Below are positions 1 through 12,496 of a DNA stretch of 64,000 nucleotides, in pieces. How positions within the stretch are numbered: position 1 is the stretch's first letter; each line of letters opens with the position of its first letter. Made by a program: the position numbers and the translations under genes. This DNA comes from Solenopsis invicta (Eukaryota > Arthropoda > Insecta > Hymenoptera > Formicidae): the NCBI RefSeq assembly GCF_016802725.1, contig NC_052665.1, positions 17,924,501 through 17,988,500 of the forward strand, written 5' to 3'. The notes under the pieces were generated by a model. That model worked only from the letters and a program-made list of their open reading frames with translations, did not search any database and had not been told where the DNA came from.

Positions 1-1
1 G

Positions 2-42
<41 letters not shown>
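1..42. repeat. (AT)n microsatellite at the left edge
   Basis: Alternating A and T run almost without interruption from the first bases. The tract may extend outside the window. Confidence 0.9.
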
Positions 43-43
<1 letters not shown>

Positions 44-415
44 CACGCTTCTTCCTCTTGTTTTGTGAAGAGAAACGTTCGAGATTTTTCTCTGAAGTAA
101 AGGCATGGAAGAGTTGCGTCAAAAGAATTCGTGCTCTGCACGGGTTTCATGATCGTTAATGGCAAGCAACCGATCGAGAACATTGTCGTACTCGTCAGAA
201 GAACAAAAGCGAGATCAACGCAGGTCATCGTTGGTACCAAGCTGCGGCAACAACAACGTTGTTTATGAGAATCGACCTAGATCGATGTCAGAGGGAGGGG
301 GGGAGGGCGTAATCTGAGACAGCTCGATCATCCGGGAGCCCCGCAAGTTCTGATAAGATCCGGGGTCGATGTGTACTTTACCGGCGAAGCCTTATTAGCA
401 GAATCACGAGCTCAG

Positions 416-510
416 TTCTGCCACTCCTCTCTTCCACTCTTTCATCCTTCCTCCCCTCTCAACCCTCTTCTTCATCCCTCTCTCTCTCTCTCTTTCTCTG
501 TCTCTCTCGT
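416..510. repeat. Polypyrimidine tract with (CT)n
   Basis: About 95 bases are almost entirely C and T on the + strand and end in a (CT)n run near 478-510. The minus-strand reading is a (GA)n-coded Arg/Glu ORF artefact. Confidence 0.85.
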
Positions 511-1990
511 TGCTCGACGACAGGCTCTTTAATTTCCGGCATCGAGGCGACCCTTTGTCGCCGGGCACGGATGACTCGAGATAATGGGTTCGTGAAACGG
601 CGTGTCCTTGCCTCTCGCTCGTTTCGAGAGTTAATCGCGCGCGTGGTGTATCGCATAGATTCTAACTCGAATTGGAACAACCTCCGCACAGCTTTCCCTT
701 GTTGTCTCGCGAAAACTCCATTTTCTCGCTCCGTGTTCGATGCTTGTTTTACTAAACATGAAAAAAATAAACTACACATCCGCACGTTGTTCATATTTTT
801 GAAATTACTCACATAAATCCGTGCAAAAATTTCAGTGAAGGAATTGCAACTTTTTATTATCTTTTTATTATCTTTTAATTTTTTTATAAAATTTACTGTT
901 CAATTTAGAGATTATTTCATATTATATATATATTGTATATTTCCCTGCAATATTTTATCTTTCATGACATCTTGGTGCACTTTTTAGACTAACAAGATTT
1001 TATTTAATACACATATTTGATAGATAATTTCATAAAATCTGTTACATCACAATGCAAGTAGTATCGCATCATTATTTTGAACACAACCGAATTTTCACGT
1101 GCTTCAAGATATTATGCTTTGTATAGTATCATATGAACAGAAGCTCGGTAAGGAGGATAGCGGAAGAGAGGATTAAATTCTTTCGTTCTCATGCTGCTCG
1201 TGGTCCACTCTTTGACTTTCGCTTATCCTTTGTTGCGCGTCGCACAGAGGCAAATAAAAAAAAACTCGGATATCGGGAAAATATATTCTTATTTTCATAA
1301 TGCCATTGTAAATGGAATATCGAAGAGTCTATAATCCAGTGTAGCTTTAGGTACTTGCGCAGCACTAAACTTTTGAAACATTTCAAGCATAATGAATATT
1401 TGAAGTTCAATAAAATAAAGTTTTAATACACTAATGATGTAGAATAAAAAAACATTTTTCCTTTATAAGAAGCAAATTTAAAACTTTTGAAAAAAATCGT
1501 CTTTTCATAAGATATTAATCTTGAGAAAAATTGTATACATGTACATCCTTCAATAGAAACACGTAAAATATATTATATTGTAATATGAAAAGTAGCATCG
1601 AATACATATGTATAATAAAATACAATTAAAAGATTGATAGCTCGAAAAATGTTGAAAAAAGCATGGAGAAGTTATAACTTTCATAACTTTCTCGAAAGGA
1701 AATAACTTTGCAATTGAAAAATTTTCTCTGGAAGAATTTGACTCAAATAAAACTAAACTAATTTTTTTTTAAATATTTTCTCGTAACATTTATAAAATTG
1801 AACCACAAAAGTGCGTTTTACTTAATAATTTTTTTTAAAACAAATAATACATATAAAAATTAATGTGCATGAAAATAATGAAGATCTTTCGTTCGCGGTA
1901 CAGTAAAACAAAAGCTGATGACAGAGAACGAGATGTGAATGCTTAAGTCTAATGAAGTCGTGGCGTAGGATAAGCTACAGAAAAACGTAA

Positions 1991-2043
1991 TGTAACGTAG
2001 ACGTGAAAGACTGTTGTATTGTCTGCCTTTACTCTACGTTACA
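1991..2043. repeat. Short hairpin (53 nt)
   Basis: TGTAACGTAGA at 1991-2001 is complementary to TCTACGTTACA at 2033-2043. The inner stem is imperfect, with a small loop near TTGTATTG. The size is compatible with a pre-miRNA-like fold, but no known miRNA seed was recognised. Confidence 0.4.
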
Positions 2044-3655
2044 ATATATCAGATGTAAACGCTCACGTCACATTTTCAGCCAAAGCGAGGTAGACAGCGA
2101 CATTTTCGTCTAGTAGTATTGTTTTATCACCTATTAGACGTCAGGATTCTTTTGAAATCCAGTTCAATAGTTTTCTGAAAAATATTGTTATATCTATACT
2201 ATGTATACAGTCATCAAGAACCTTCGAACTGGGCCAGCACAATAAAGTGTGTATTACCTATGAGCACACATAGAAGCACGTACAATTCGCCAAGCTATAC
2301 TTCAATATCTATATTGAGACGATACTGAGAAGAGTAGCAAAACTGCTTAAGTACGTTTCGCTGAAGTAAAAATCGTTCCACATTTTTTATCAAAAACTTT
2401 ATGAAACTTGGGGAAATATTGTTCCTTCAGAGAATCTCACCCTGTTTTTAAATATCAATAATATTTTTAATTAAAAATTATTACGTGGCAACAATTATAC
2501 GACAGCTGAATAAAAGAATCGTATCGCAAAAATAATGAGGACAAACGTATTAATTTTATCGAAATATTTTCGAGGTCTACTAGTTCTATTAATTTCGCAC
2601 TCGTACAAGGGTTTAAGTTTCCGCGTGAAAAACTGAATGATTGGATCAAGAAGACAAAGTTTAAAGCACAGTGTTCTCTTTTGCAGTCACGTAAAAGCAT
2701 AAGTTTTACGTGTTGCCGCACCATGTTCCATACCAGATGAAATGCCTGCGTTGGCAGGCTTCTACCAGATGTAGATAAATCTTGCAAAGCGCCACTCTAC
2801 GAAATTTCAGCAGCGCCAACGCACGTAGGGAGATTTTTCGATGCCCTTTGTGCGCACGACGTTACACACGTCGCCGGTATGTTTTCATATCGACAGCAAA
2901 TATGGAGTGAAATACGGTTCTCGTTCTTTCTCCCTTCCGCCCTTGGTATTCTTTCCATGTCATCGATTCGCAGAGAAACTGTTCCGCGACGACATCGCGA
3001 TCTCGTATATTAATATTGTCCCAGCTACCTTACGAAAAAGAACGCGAAGTCGATGGAGTGCGAAGTAAAAATCTTCCGCTCCGCGAAAATATTTCATTGT
3101 TATTTCGTTGCTTCGTGAACATTATCGATCTGGTATAATAACTCTTTTCTTCTATAAAAGTACCGTTGGCTTTCTTTACTTTTCCATCGCTCGACATGTG
3201 TTATATCCGAAATAGACAATTAAAAGTAACTCCCTTTTAAAATTCTAGATCGAGAAGTGCTCGGTAAACGTGCCAATCTGATTTTCTCTACGGACTCGGG
3301 GACAAATGCGAGTGAACTCGTTTTACGCCTTGAAGGAAACTAAACGTGATTTATGATCCTCTTGATGCGTAATCGAGACTCCGCTGTTTACAGCCCGTGG
3401 AGACGGTTCCGCTGCGTGAAAAAGTCGTAAAATCGCGGCGTAAATTACGAAACAATAGCGCCGGCCTGATACACTATGCCGAGAACTATTGTATCACCAC
3501 CATGGGCCAGGTAACAATGGACCAACGCGAACAATATAATACGACAGAGAGGGATGTAATTATCTTCGAGGTATGAGATATTCCGCATTGTCAAACATCA
3601 GTGCGAATGTCTCCCCATTCTCCATTGGAGAACTCCACTTTATGGGCAGAGAAAG

Positions 3656-3656
<1 letters not shown>

Positions 3657-3686
<30 letters not shown>

Positions 3687-3703
3687 GAGAGAGAGGGGGG
3701 GGG
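3657..3703. repeat. Compound (GATA)7-(GA)5-G9 repeat
   Basis: Seven GATA units (3657-3684) pass into (GA)n and then a nine-G run (3695-3703), followed by G/A-rich sequence. The order suggests successive slippage products. Confidence 0.9.
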
Positions 3704-6227
3704 AGGGAGAAAGGAAGGAGGAAGATTCGTCAAACGACGAAAGATCCTCGGCCAGGCAAAGTTGTTCACCAGAAACCGCTGTACGCTTCACGGACCCGTT
3801 GTCGCGAGATCAACGTTGAACTACCGGGTGACCGATATTAATCACGCTGCCTTGTCCCCGTGACGCTGCATCCGCATGATTCTACCGACTATTAATTACG
3901 ATAAGCGCGACGTAACACGTCACTTTATTATATCTTCTCGAGAACAGAGCAATTTTTTGCGAAGCACGGTACTGTCTGCAAGCTCCCGATGATTGAGCAT
4001 GATTCAGCAAAGTAGCACAGCTTCAACTTTTTCTGAGAGATTGCTTCGCACCGTGTTATATTCCTACACTTTCCTAAGCGTGTAATATAAATAAAGAATT
4101 CACTGACAATTATCTTCTCAATTTTTTTCAACATAGAATGGATTACGAACACGAGGATAAACACAAAAGTAAATTTTCCATAAAAGGATAATCTTAAAAC
4201 AACTTATGATACTGTACGAAATAGAGTCAATTGCTATCTAAATCTCGTACTCTCTCTTTACATCCAAATTTTATATTAAAATTCTTTTAAAATAAAAAAC
4301 AAAGGAAATAAACATTCTAAAGTAGTAAAGCCGACGTGTGCAGGCGATTAACTATATCCGGAAAAGCTTAACGCGCACCTCGTCAGCGTCTGTAGTTCTC
4401 CTTGAGCCTTTCATTAAGTCGAATCGGTTCCGATTTCTCGTGGTCGAATGTAACCACCGACCAACCAGATTCGCTCCATTCGCTGTGACTCCAGTTAAAA
4501 GCGTGCTCACGCTTCCCACCTCATTCCTTTTCTCATCCTTTTTTATTGACGAAATTAACGAGTGAACAACTAATCACGACCTCTCGCTAGAGATTTATAC
4601 GTCTAGCATTTTATTTTACTTCGATTGCTGTGTCTGTGAATTTCTTAATTTAATCCTAATATTTGAGTTCAAGTTTAGGCGCATAATACATTTTATTAAA
4701 ATATTATCATTTATCAAAATAGTGAATTAAGATTTTCATAAAAAATTTTTATATCAAATATATAAAAATTATATTAATTTATTATATATTATATATTTAT
4801 AAACAATACTTTAATTTCGTTAATTTTTGTTGTTAAACATCCTCCAAATGAATTATACATGGATTACACATTTGATCGATTATATTCGTTTGATTGACAT
4901 TCCTTTGATAAACGGCTTTCTTATTACCAAAAACATTACCCCAACATATTTATCACTGATATACAGTGTAATAGGAGCTACTATCGTCGTGCTCTTGCAT
5001 CAAAACACGCTCATAATGTGCCCAGTCACGTAGTCAATACTTGCGCTAGGATTCGATGCATCATAGGATGTACCAAGGCGAGTCCTTCGTAATGTACGTG
5101 AGCCACGTAAGCAGATTTTTCAAAATATTCCATTCAATAAAAAAACTTTAATATTTCTAAAAATTCTTTCACATTCAACAAATTAGTTTTCTATTCTACT
5201 AATCAATTCCGTAACTATCGATAATTAAAAATAGGTAACTCTGTATTAATCTTATGAAACGCTACTTATAAATTTCGTGCAATTCTGTGTAAGGTTGCCT
5301 GGCATGGAACTTGGATAAGTACTCGCTTGTCGTAAGCTATCTATAGTAAAATGTTCTTCAAAGTCTGTCCGATATATTCTGCTGACTCGGCGATTTTAAT
5401 TATCAACCACAGTATCTCGTTTATTCGTTGTCTTGTATTGGAAAATGGTGATATAAAATCACGGCAGAATCAAAAGAAAACAGCGTATTCAGCAGTATTC
5501 ATCTTTGATAAAATCGTGATCATCTCTTTGTATAACATTCAAAAGATAAATGTTGAATAAAACGTATTATAAATTTAGTATTAACAATTTAAAACATCTA
5601 ACTATTCTTGTACATAAAAATGTAAACCTAAATCTCTAAATATTAAATATCTCTTTAATTTACATTAAAAATATATGCTTTATTTAAACTTTTACGTTAA
5701 ATAAATCTTTCTTGTGAAATCTCTATAAAATTTTTAGAGACTGCAAATTTCTTAAGCTTTGAAGCTAAGAAAAAGCTTTTAAAAATATCATTTTCAAGAA
5801 CGGATTATTTTTCCCGAATTCCTTGGCAATTTTTCCGGCGAAATTCTTTATTTCCAAGTTATTCTACCGTGCATCATTTTGCATTTCATCTTCTTCGTCA
5901 TTTCTCTGCTCGATATTCGACATAGTAAAATCGTTTCCTCGAGACTTGCTTCGCGTTTTGCTGATTTTCCGTCTTCTTGTAGCAATTCGTACAAATAGTT
6001 TCGCATGCGTATACACGCTTTACGAACTTGTTGCTGCAGTTATTCGTATTCCCACTTTTGCATAAACGCGAAACGGGAGTATTCTCTCGAGAGAAACAAC
6101 CGTGTGTCGAACTTGCAAAGCAGATCAATTAGACCAAGAATACCGGCACGTCTCCGCGGTCGCGAATGTGTCCGCTCAGAATTTCACGAAGAACTGCAAC
6201 AAAAGCTTTCCATTTAAGTACAGTTTA

Positions 6228-6305
6228 TTACATTTAAAGAAAGTCATTATATAAATTTAAGATTGTTATCTTACAAATCTAGATGATGACTTTCTTTAAA
6301 TGTAA
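6228..6305. repeat. 20-bp perfect inverted repeat with 38-base loop
   Basis: TTACATTTAAAGAAAGTCAT at 6228-6247 is exactly reverse-complementary to 6286-6305. A diverged third unit follows: GAAAGCCATTATATA near 6329 repeats GAAAGTCATTATATA near 6239 in direct orientation, and ATCTAGAT occurs in both. This suggests a small inverted/direct duplication or a MITE remnant. Confidence 0.75.
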
Positions 6306-8248
6306 CAAACGTACGATTTCTTTAAACAGAAAGCCATTATATATCTAGATTATGGCACAACTTTCCAAATTGAAGAAAATTATCGGTTTACCTACTCGAA
6401 GTATATAACGAAATCATATAAAACGAATTTGACTGTATGCATCAATAGCATGATATTTGCATGAAATCAATGAAATATATTTTCGTATATTTCGTATAAA
6501 CGTTATATATTTTACAGAAGAAAATGTTGACTCACATATATGAATTTCTTATTCACGGAGAATCTTATATGTGCTTTCATTGCAATGTAATATATAGTAG
6601 CGTTTAAAATGCACCAATACAGTCAAAAAATTCGATGATAAATTTTTTTGCCAGATTTTTAGAAATAAATCTTTTTACACATAACAATTTCTATGTTTTT
6701 CCACTGTAACTTCTTATCTTCGGTTTGGGCTCTTCACTTATTTTTCTCCCCGTGTCGGCGCGTAAAATGCGCAATGTACGTGATCGCTGCACTCGCGTCA
6801 GACCTCGGTCGCGGTGCTTGTCGTTGTCTTTACGAACTTGTCGCAGCACTTAACTGCGATGTGTTACGCACACCGCTGCACCGTGAACTTTTGTCCCCGC
6901 GGGGTTACGTGCTCGCTAGACGATTCAATTAGGGTCGTTCCCCTGCTTTTGACACTTTGCTCGGCGAAGGAAAAGCGCGGCGCCATGCGCTCACCGCGTC
7001 TCCGCGAAACGTCACGCGACAGGTCGTCGTTGCACGCGAACGACATGTTGCCATCGTAATCACGAGTCTGCATACACAGAGAAAAGTTTTGCGCCACATG
7101 GGGCTCCAGTTAATCTCCGTATCTCGAATCGCCGACTACGATATATGACGAAGGACGTGCTTGTGACGAGAGAAAATTTTAAACGAGTATCTTAAAAATG
7201 TTTAACGATGAAAATCTTTAAATATCTCAAATCGTAAATTTTATATAATTCTTTGCTTACTTTATAACTATATTATTTTTAAAAAAAAGTAATATTATCT
7301 AACAATATTTTAACGAACAATTTTTACCAGATTACAAATAAATACGGATTTTACCTAACGCATTTAATAAAATATAGCTTTCCGCAACGAAAAGCAATTT
7401 AATTTCGATTTGTCGTCAGTGATATAGTTTACTCAAAAATGCCTGATAGATGTATGTTGCAGTAATTCACATTAAACCGAAGGAAAATGATAATACAAAA
7501 TTTTCCTATATGAAAATATCAGAAAAGATAAATGTCGAATAATTTAAAGTGAAGTGCATCTGCATCAAGTGTCAGCGATTCGCCATAGAAAGTTGCAATT
7601 GGATGTTATTAAATTGCATGTTCTATCCACTGAACGAGTGTTAATATTAGCATTTCCTGGATGCTTGGGTGAAGCTGTGTCTATATAGAGTGTAGTCTAT
7701 GTGCCGACGTCGCGTCGTCCGCCGGAGAAAATTGATAGTACATACGTTGAATATACTGTGCCTTGAATAACTGCTTGATACGTCTTCTACATAAAATTGC
7801 TCTTAATACATTATAATACTAAATTATTTTGAAGTCTTTTATTTTGACGACTGCTATTAAATAGATTAAAAGACACAGTCCCAAAGCGAAGTTAGATTTG
7901 TCAAAATATTGATGGGAGGGACCCGTGATTAGCAATGCGCGAAGAGAACTCAAGTTGCAAATTTACATGGACGGGAGATTTGAGAAAAATGACCGCAAAA
8001 AAGTCAGCAGATTCCTGTCAAGTAACTTATCAAACTGTCAAAGATCGAGAGCGTACAAGATGTATCGACAATATAGTATCGTTATCGCACTTCCATCCAC
8101 GCTCGGCAGTTCTCATGTTTCCAAATCCGATCGAATCTTCTATCGCGCGCACTCTCGAATTTTCGATCGAGAGGATAGAGCGTGTTGGTCGAACACAAAA
8201 GGCGACTCTATGCGCAAACGCTTTTACATGCGTTGAACTCCGAAAATA

Positions 8249-8280
8249 CCGTCGCCATCGCCGTCGCCGACGTCGCCATC
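8249..8280. repeat. CGTCGC/CATCGC short tandem repeat
   Basis: Units of CCGTCGC, CATCGC and CGACGTCGC are arranged head to tail within the GC-rich island. Confidence 0.6.
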
Positions 8281-8334
8281 ACGCGCTTTCTCCTGATGCG
8301 TTTTACGCACGGTGACGGGAATGCGATCTTCTTC

Positions 8335-8351
8335 TTTTTTTTTTTTTTTTT
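8335..8351. repeat. T17 homopolymer
   Basis: Seventeen T residues in a row, in an otherwise GC-rich island. Confidence 0.9.
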
Positions 8352-10666
8352 GAAAATTGAATCGACCGCGATGTGGCGGCACATTTTTCGGGCCGTGAAC
8401 TTCGTCGAAAATACGCGCGCCGCGATTTGCGGTGGTAAAACATGGCCGCGTCGACGCGCACAGCTCGGCCTTTTTTCGCCGGACGCGCGCGATACGCCTG
8501 TCAAACGAAAATGTCGAACGACGGCGGCGGTGTGCCGCGGCTTGAAAAACTGGCGCCGATAATAACGGGGACGCAACGCAGTCGAGATAAAGCGGGCGGT
8601 CGACCCGGCTGCGCGCATTCCCGGCGCCGCATCGATTTTTGGCCCTTTTCCTCCGAACCATTTTCGGGCCATCATCAATCCCGAAACAAATGATTCGATC
8701 TCGGGCGCGAGCGTATGAATCGGAAGAAGCGGAAATTTTTACCTCCCGAGCGTTTCTCTGCGACGGATAAATTTTCTTTCCCAAAATCCAGTTTCGTAGT
8801 CCCATTGAAAAAGTTTCACAAAGCTGTCCTTTGTCGAAATAACGAGACTAAAAGGTTCTTTCAATGACGCGTACGTCCTCCTGAAACAGAAGAGATTCTC
8901 ATGACGTACTTTTGATAAAATTGTGCTCCACGAATACTCTATACCAAAGACTTTATATTTCTTAATGATATAACTTTACATTGAACTAAATTCATTATAT
9001 CGTTCGAGTTATATTATAAATAATTATTTATTAAGTTTTAAAGTTAAGCAAAATAAAAATAGTTTCTAAGCTCTCAGTTGAAATTTGATAGCTAAAGTGG
9101 AAGGGCAATAGGATTGTTGCTTTCATTTTATACAAGTTATCGAGTTTCAAGAAAATTATATGTAAGGAAAAATATATACTTGAAAGGGTCAAATGCAAAT
9201 TCTGGCGTTTCAGTATTAGTTCATAATATTGCGGCGGTAAATTCTCACAAATGATGTGCGTGATTGTATCCCGCACGAAAAACGTCACGATACAATACCG
9301 GTAACGATAACGTATCTTTGCATTCGTACTTTGAATCGCGGCGCGATCACGAAATCGTGTTGATTCGGAGCGAGTGATTGCCTGCACTACTTCTTTCCCT
9401 TTCCCACTCGATCCTTTGAAAATCGCATTGTCCCTCCGCGATTGCACGCAATCCTTCGATCTCTATACGTGTATAAACTCGGGAGCAGAGTGTATATTGC
9501 AGTGGCAGAGTGGCGGCAGTCAAGAGACATTTATACACCGACTGCTATTCGAAGGTAGTGAGCTATTCTAACGGCGCAACGGTGATCAATAGACAATCTG
9601 ACGCAGCACGTATCGAAATCAGAGTAATTATACGGTTGCGATATATAGCGAAGCATTAATCCTACGCCTTGGTGCATCGCAATGCTGCTGGAAGGTACAA
9701 TTAATAGTTAATTAAAGTACATAAGATATGGTTATGAGAAGCATCGCCTGAAGATCTACATAATGAATTGCAAATTGCAAATGGTTTACTTAATATAGAG
9801 TAGCGAAAAAAATGAGTTATTTTTGTTTTGCTTTTTTTTCGTTTATTATCTCTGTTACTGCTTTCTTAAATTATTTACGTTTATTCACTATATTTACTTT
9901 TTTTCCTTTACCGTTTCAAACACTAAAATATATTCATTGAATTTTCAATGTGGCATTTATTTCTCGATTGTTATAGTAAAGTGATTTTGATTCCATGTGC
10001 AAGAAATAAAGAATTGGAAAAAATGTCTCTTATTATTCTTTTCTCACTGCTTTTTTTATAATCATGTGCGTGATCATTTTTTTTATGCGGATAAATAATA
10101 AAAATAGATTATTATTTAATTTAAATTACTAAATTAATTATTAGACGCTTATGTATTTATCAAACTCATTGATTTTACTCTATAGTAATCAATTTATTCA
10201 TATTTAATCCTACATAGGAAAATGTATTCATACTATATTCCCATATTGATGTATTTATCAAAGCTTAAATGTAATTTGAAATTAATCTCTAACATGTCTA
10301 GAGAACGAACATCAAAGTATCCTTAACCAGCCATTTTAACGGCGATGATAGACGTCGCGAGAAATTCATATAGCAAAGGCGGAAGCAGTGAGATCGTAAT
10401 CTGCTTTACTTGCAACGGCGCAGAAGAGCCCGAGGAAAGATTCGATACGAATGACTGATCGGGAAACAATTTCCATACGTGCGACGTTACATGCGCGTCC
10501 GCACTCCGCAGTGATGGTTGCATCGCGTCGCGCATTTACCCCAAAATAGCCACTTAAGACGAGCTGACGCCACACGGGAGTAACTCTCGTGTGGTAGTCT
10601 TTTTCCGCATCCCTTTACGTGGTCACCTGTGACGTAATCGGCTTACGCTATCTCTCGTTTGAAATA

Positions 10667-11374
10667 CAGAATGATTCAAAAGGAACCATCGTTGTTTCGT
10701 AGAATAATATTATCAATCAATTGAAATTGATCCTGATTAAAAGAAAAAAAAAAACTTGTTTTCTATTCTTGCAAAAATTTAAAATTGTCGCATCTTTAAA
10801 TTCCTTGTATTTTACATTTAAGTGACAGAATATTTTGTGAAGAGGAACTAAAACTTTATTATATCCCGTAATTAAATTACTGACATCGCGAAGGCATTTT
10901 CAATTTTATAGCTTCTTCTTTCTTTTCCATTTTATTCAACTTTTCATTATTATACAAAAAATAAATAAACGATATTAGCTCGCATTTTCAATGATATCCA
11001 CATAAAGGAATGTCAAGATAAACTTAAACAAGTCCTAAACGAATTACAAAGTGTATCAATATTTTCTCCTATTAATCTCTTATTATAAATTAATCCCTCA
11101 TTTGTAAATTAAAAAAATCTAGTATCTTATGCAATTCAAAGTTTTGCTAAAACATTTATCTATTTGTTAGAAATCGTAATTAATGTATTTCTTTATTAAT
11201 AGTTTTTTTTCGCAATAATTGATAATATCATGCGTTTATATATAAAGCATTTTATCTTCTTGGCTTTCTTTTCCGTATGCAAAATTGAGATATGTATTAA
11301 TATAAATTTTATTTCTCATGATATCTGACACATCCTCTTTCCAAAACATCGAATTTTTCTTCTGAATCATCCTA
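10667..11374. mobile_element. ~0.7-kb element with ~30-base terminal inverted repeats, TA-flanked
   Basis: The left end reads CAGAATGATTCAAAAGGAAC, then CATCGTTGTTTCG. The right end, reverse complemented, reads TAGGATGATTCAGAAGAAAA, then TTCGATGTTTTGG. About 24 of 32 positions agree. TA flanks both sides (10665-10666 and 11375-11376), as in Tc1-mariner-type insertions. The interior is AT-rich without a long ORF, consistent with a non-autonomous or decayed DNA transposon. Family assignment is not possible by eye. Confidence 0.55.
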
Positions 11375-12437
11375 TATACGTCGCACGTCAACTTAATGCA
11401 TTTCAAAGTCGATTCTGTGTGGCGAGGAGGCTTAAAGCGTGCACGCGATGACGTCTATTCGCGTAGCAGGCTTCGTCTCGACCGGTTTTAACATGTGATA
11501 TTTGAGTACGACAAAAGCTTTGTTTAATTAAGCCCGTTTAAAATGCAGAAGCAGTATAATCAGGTCATATCTCACTATGCCACATTTATCATTAAAAGAG
11601 ACATGCATCGTGATAATTATTAAAAATTTCACGTATTTCATCATAATAAAAAAAGGAAAAGAATTAGACATGTAGTTTAAAGTAGTTTTGTACTTGCAAT
11701 TTTAGAAAAAGGATTTATGTAATGCACTTTACCGAAAGATGAGACGTACAAATTTATTACATCACATCCAATTTTTATATAACTTCAATCAGTATAACGT
11801 CAGATATTATCTATCAAACGCCACGCACACGTTAAAGCATCGACAGCGGAACGTATATAAATCTAGAATCATCCGCAGCTGGAAACTTTCGTTCGATAAA
11901 CGTTATCATGAATAATAGACGTAGGAAACTTATCCAAACTGCATTACCACAGAATGCTATTAGACAAAGTTTGATAGTTACTTCTTCTTGCTAGATTGCC
12001 GATTATTAGAGTCATTAGAAGCACGAATCCGCAGAAACAGAAAAATCGTTTATCACGGAAAAACAGAGGTACAGACCTGGAATTACCAACAAAAATATAA
12101 TCTTGTTAAATATTTGCGTGTAAACTAGTAAGCTGTAACGTGTTTTGTAACATAATGTCTTACAGCGCATAAATAAGTTGTCCCTTTTAATCATCCGCTC
12201 TTGTCATGTTTCGTTACGCAGCGGAACCGCGCGTGACTTTATAGTCAGATTTGCGTCGGCATGGCAGCGCGAACATCGCTAAGGAGTCATCACGACCGTT
12301 CTCCAACCAGCTTAACGAGCAAATACACGACATGGCGGAAACGACCCGCATCCTTGTCGCACCCACGGAAATCTTGACAGATCCTTTTACGGGCCTGTAT
12401 ATCACGTATCCCAGTGGGGGCGTGCAGCAGTGGTAAC

Positions 12438-12496
12438 GGTAGCACCAGCAGCACCAGCAGCACCACCACCAGCAGCGGTAGCAGCAGTAGCAGGCT
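12438..12496. repeat. CAG/CAC trinucleotide microsatellite
   Basis: Imperfect CAG, CAC and GTAGCAG triplets run for about 59 bases. The + frame upstream (from 12251) stops just before the tract and the minus frames give low-complexity Ala/Gly/Thr or Leu/Val runs, so a coding repeat is not supported. Confidence 0.8.

Larger units (their letters stand above)
43..8180. other. Gene-free AT-rich noncoding stretch
   Basis: Only chance ORFs shorter than about 120 codons are present, none with a recognisable domain or splice context. Apart from the tracts and hairpins listed separately, nothing else is supported. It is probably intronic or intergenic. Confidence 0.6.
8181..8800. other. GC/CpG-rich island with overlapping chance ORFs
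   Basis: The base composition changes sharply from the AT-rich flanks: CGCG, CGGC and GCGCC words are dense from about 8230 to 8720. Long open frames occur on both strands, including 193 and 156 codons on the minus strand and 126 on the plus strand. They overlap one another and show no recognisable domain, and the low-stop GC-rich composition explains them. A CG(T/A)CGCC-type short repeat (8249-8280) and a 17-T run (8335-8351) lie inside. This could be a promoter or unmethylated CpG island, but no transcription start was identified. Confidence 0.45.

Noticed and set aside
8224..8805. 193-codon minus-strand ORF, apparently a long gene
   Set aside because: It lies in a GC/CpG-rich island where stops are rare in all frames, overlaps other long frames on both strands, includes a lysine run from the T17 tract, and shows no domain.
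12251..12436. Short plus-strand ORF ending at the CAG/CAC tract
   Set aside because: It stops before the repeat, is only about 60 codons, and no homologous family is recognised.
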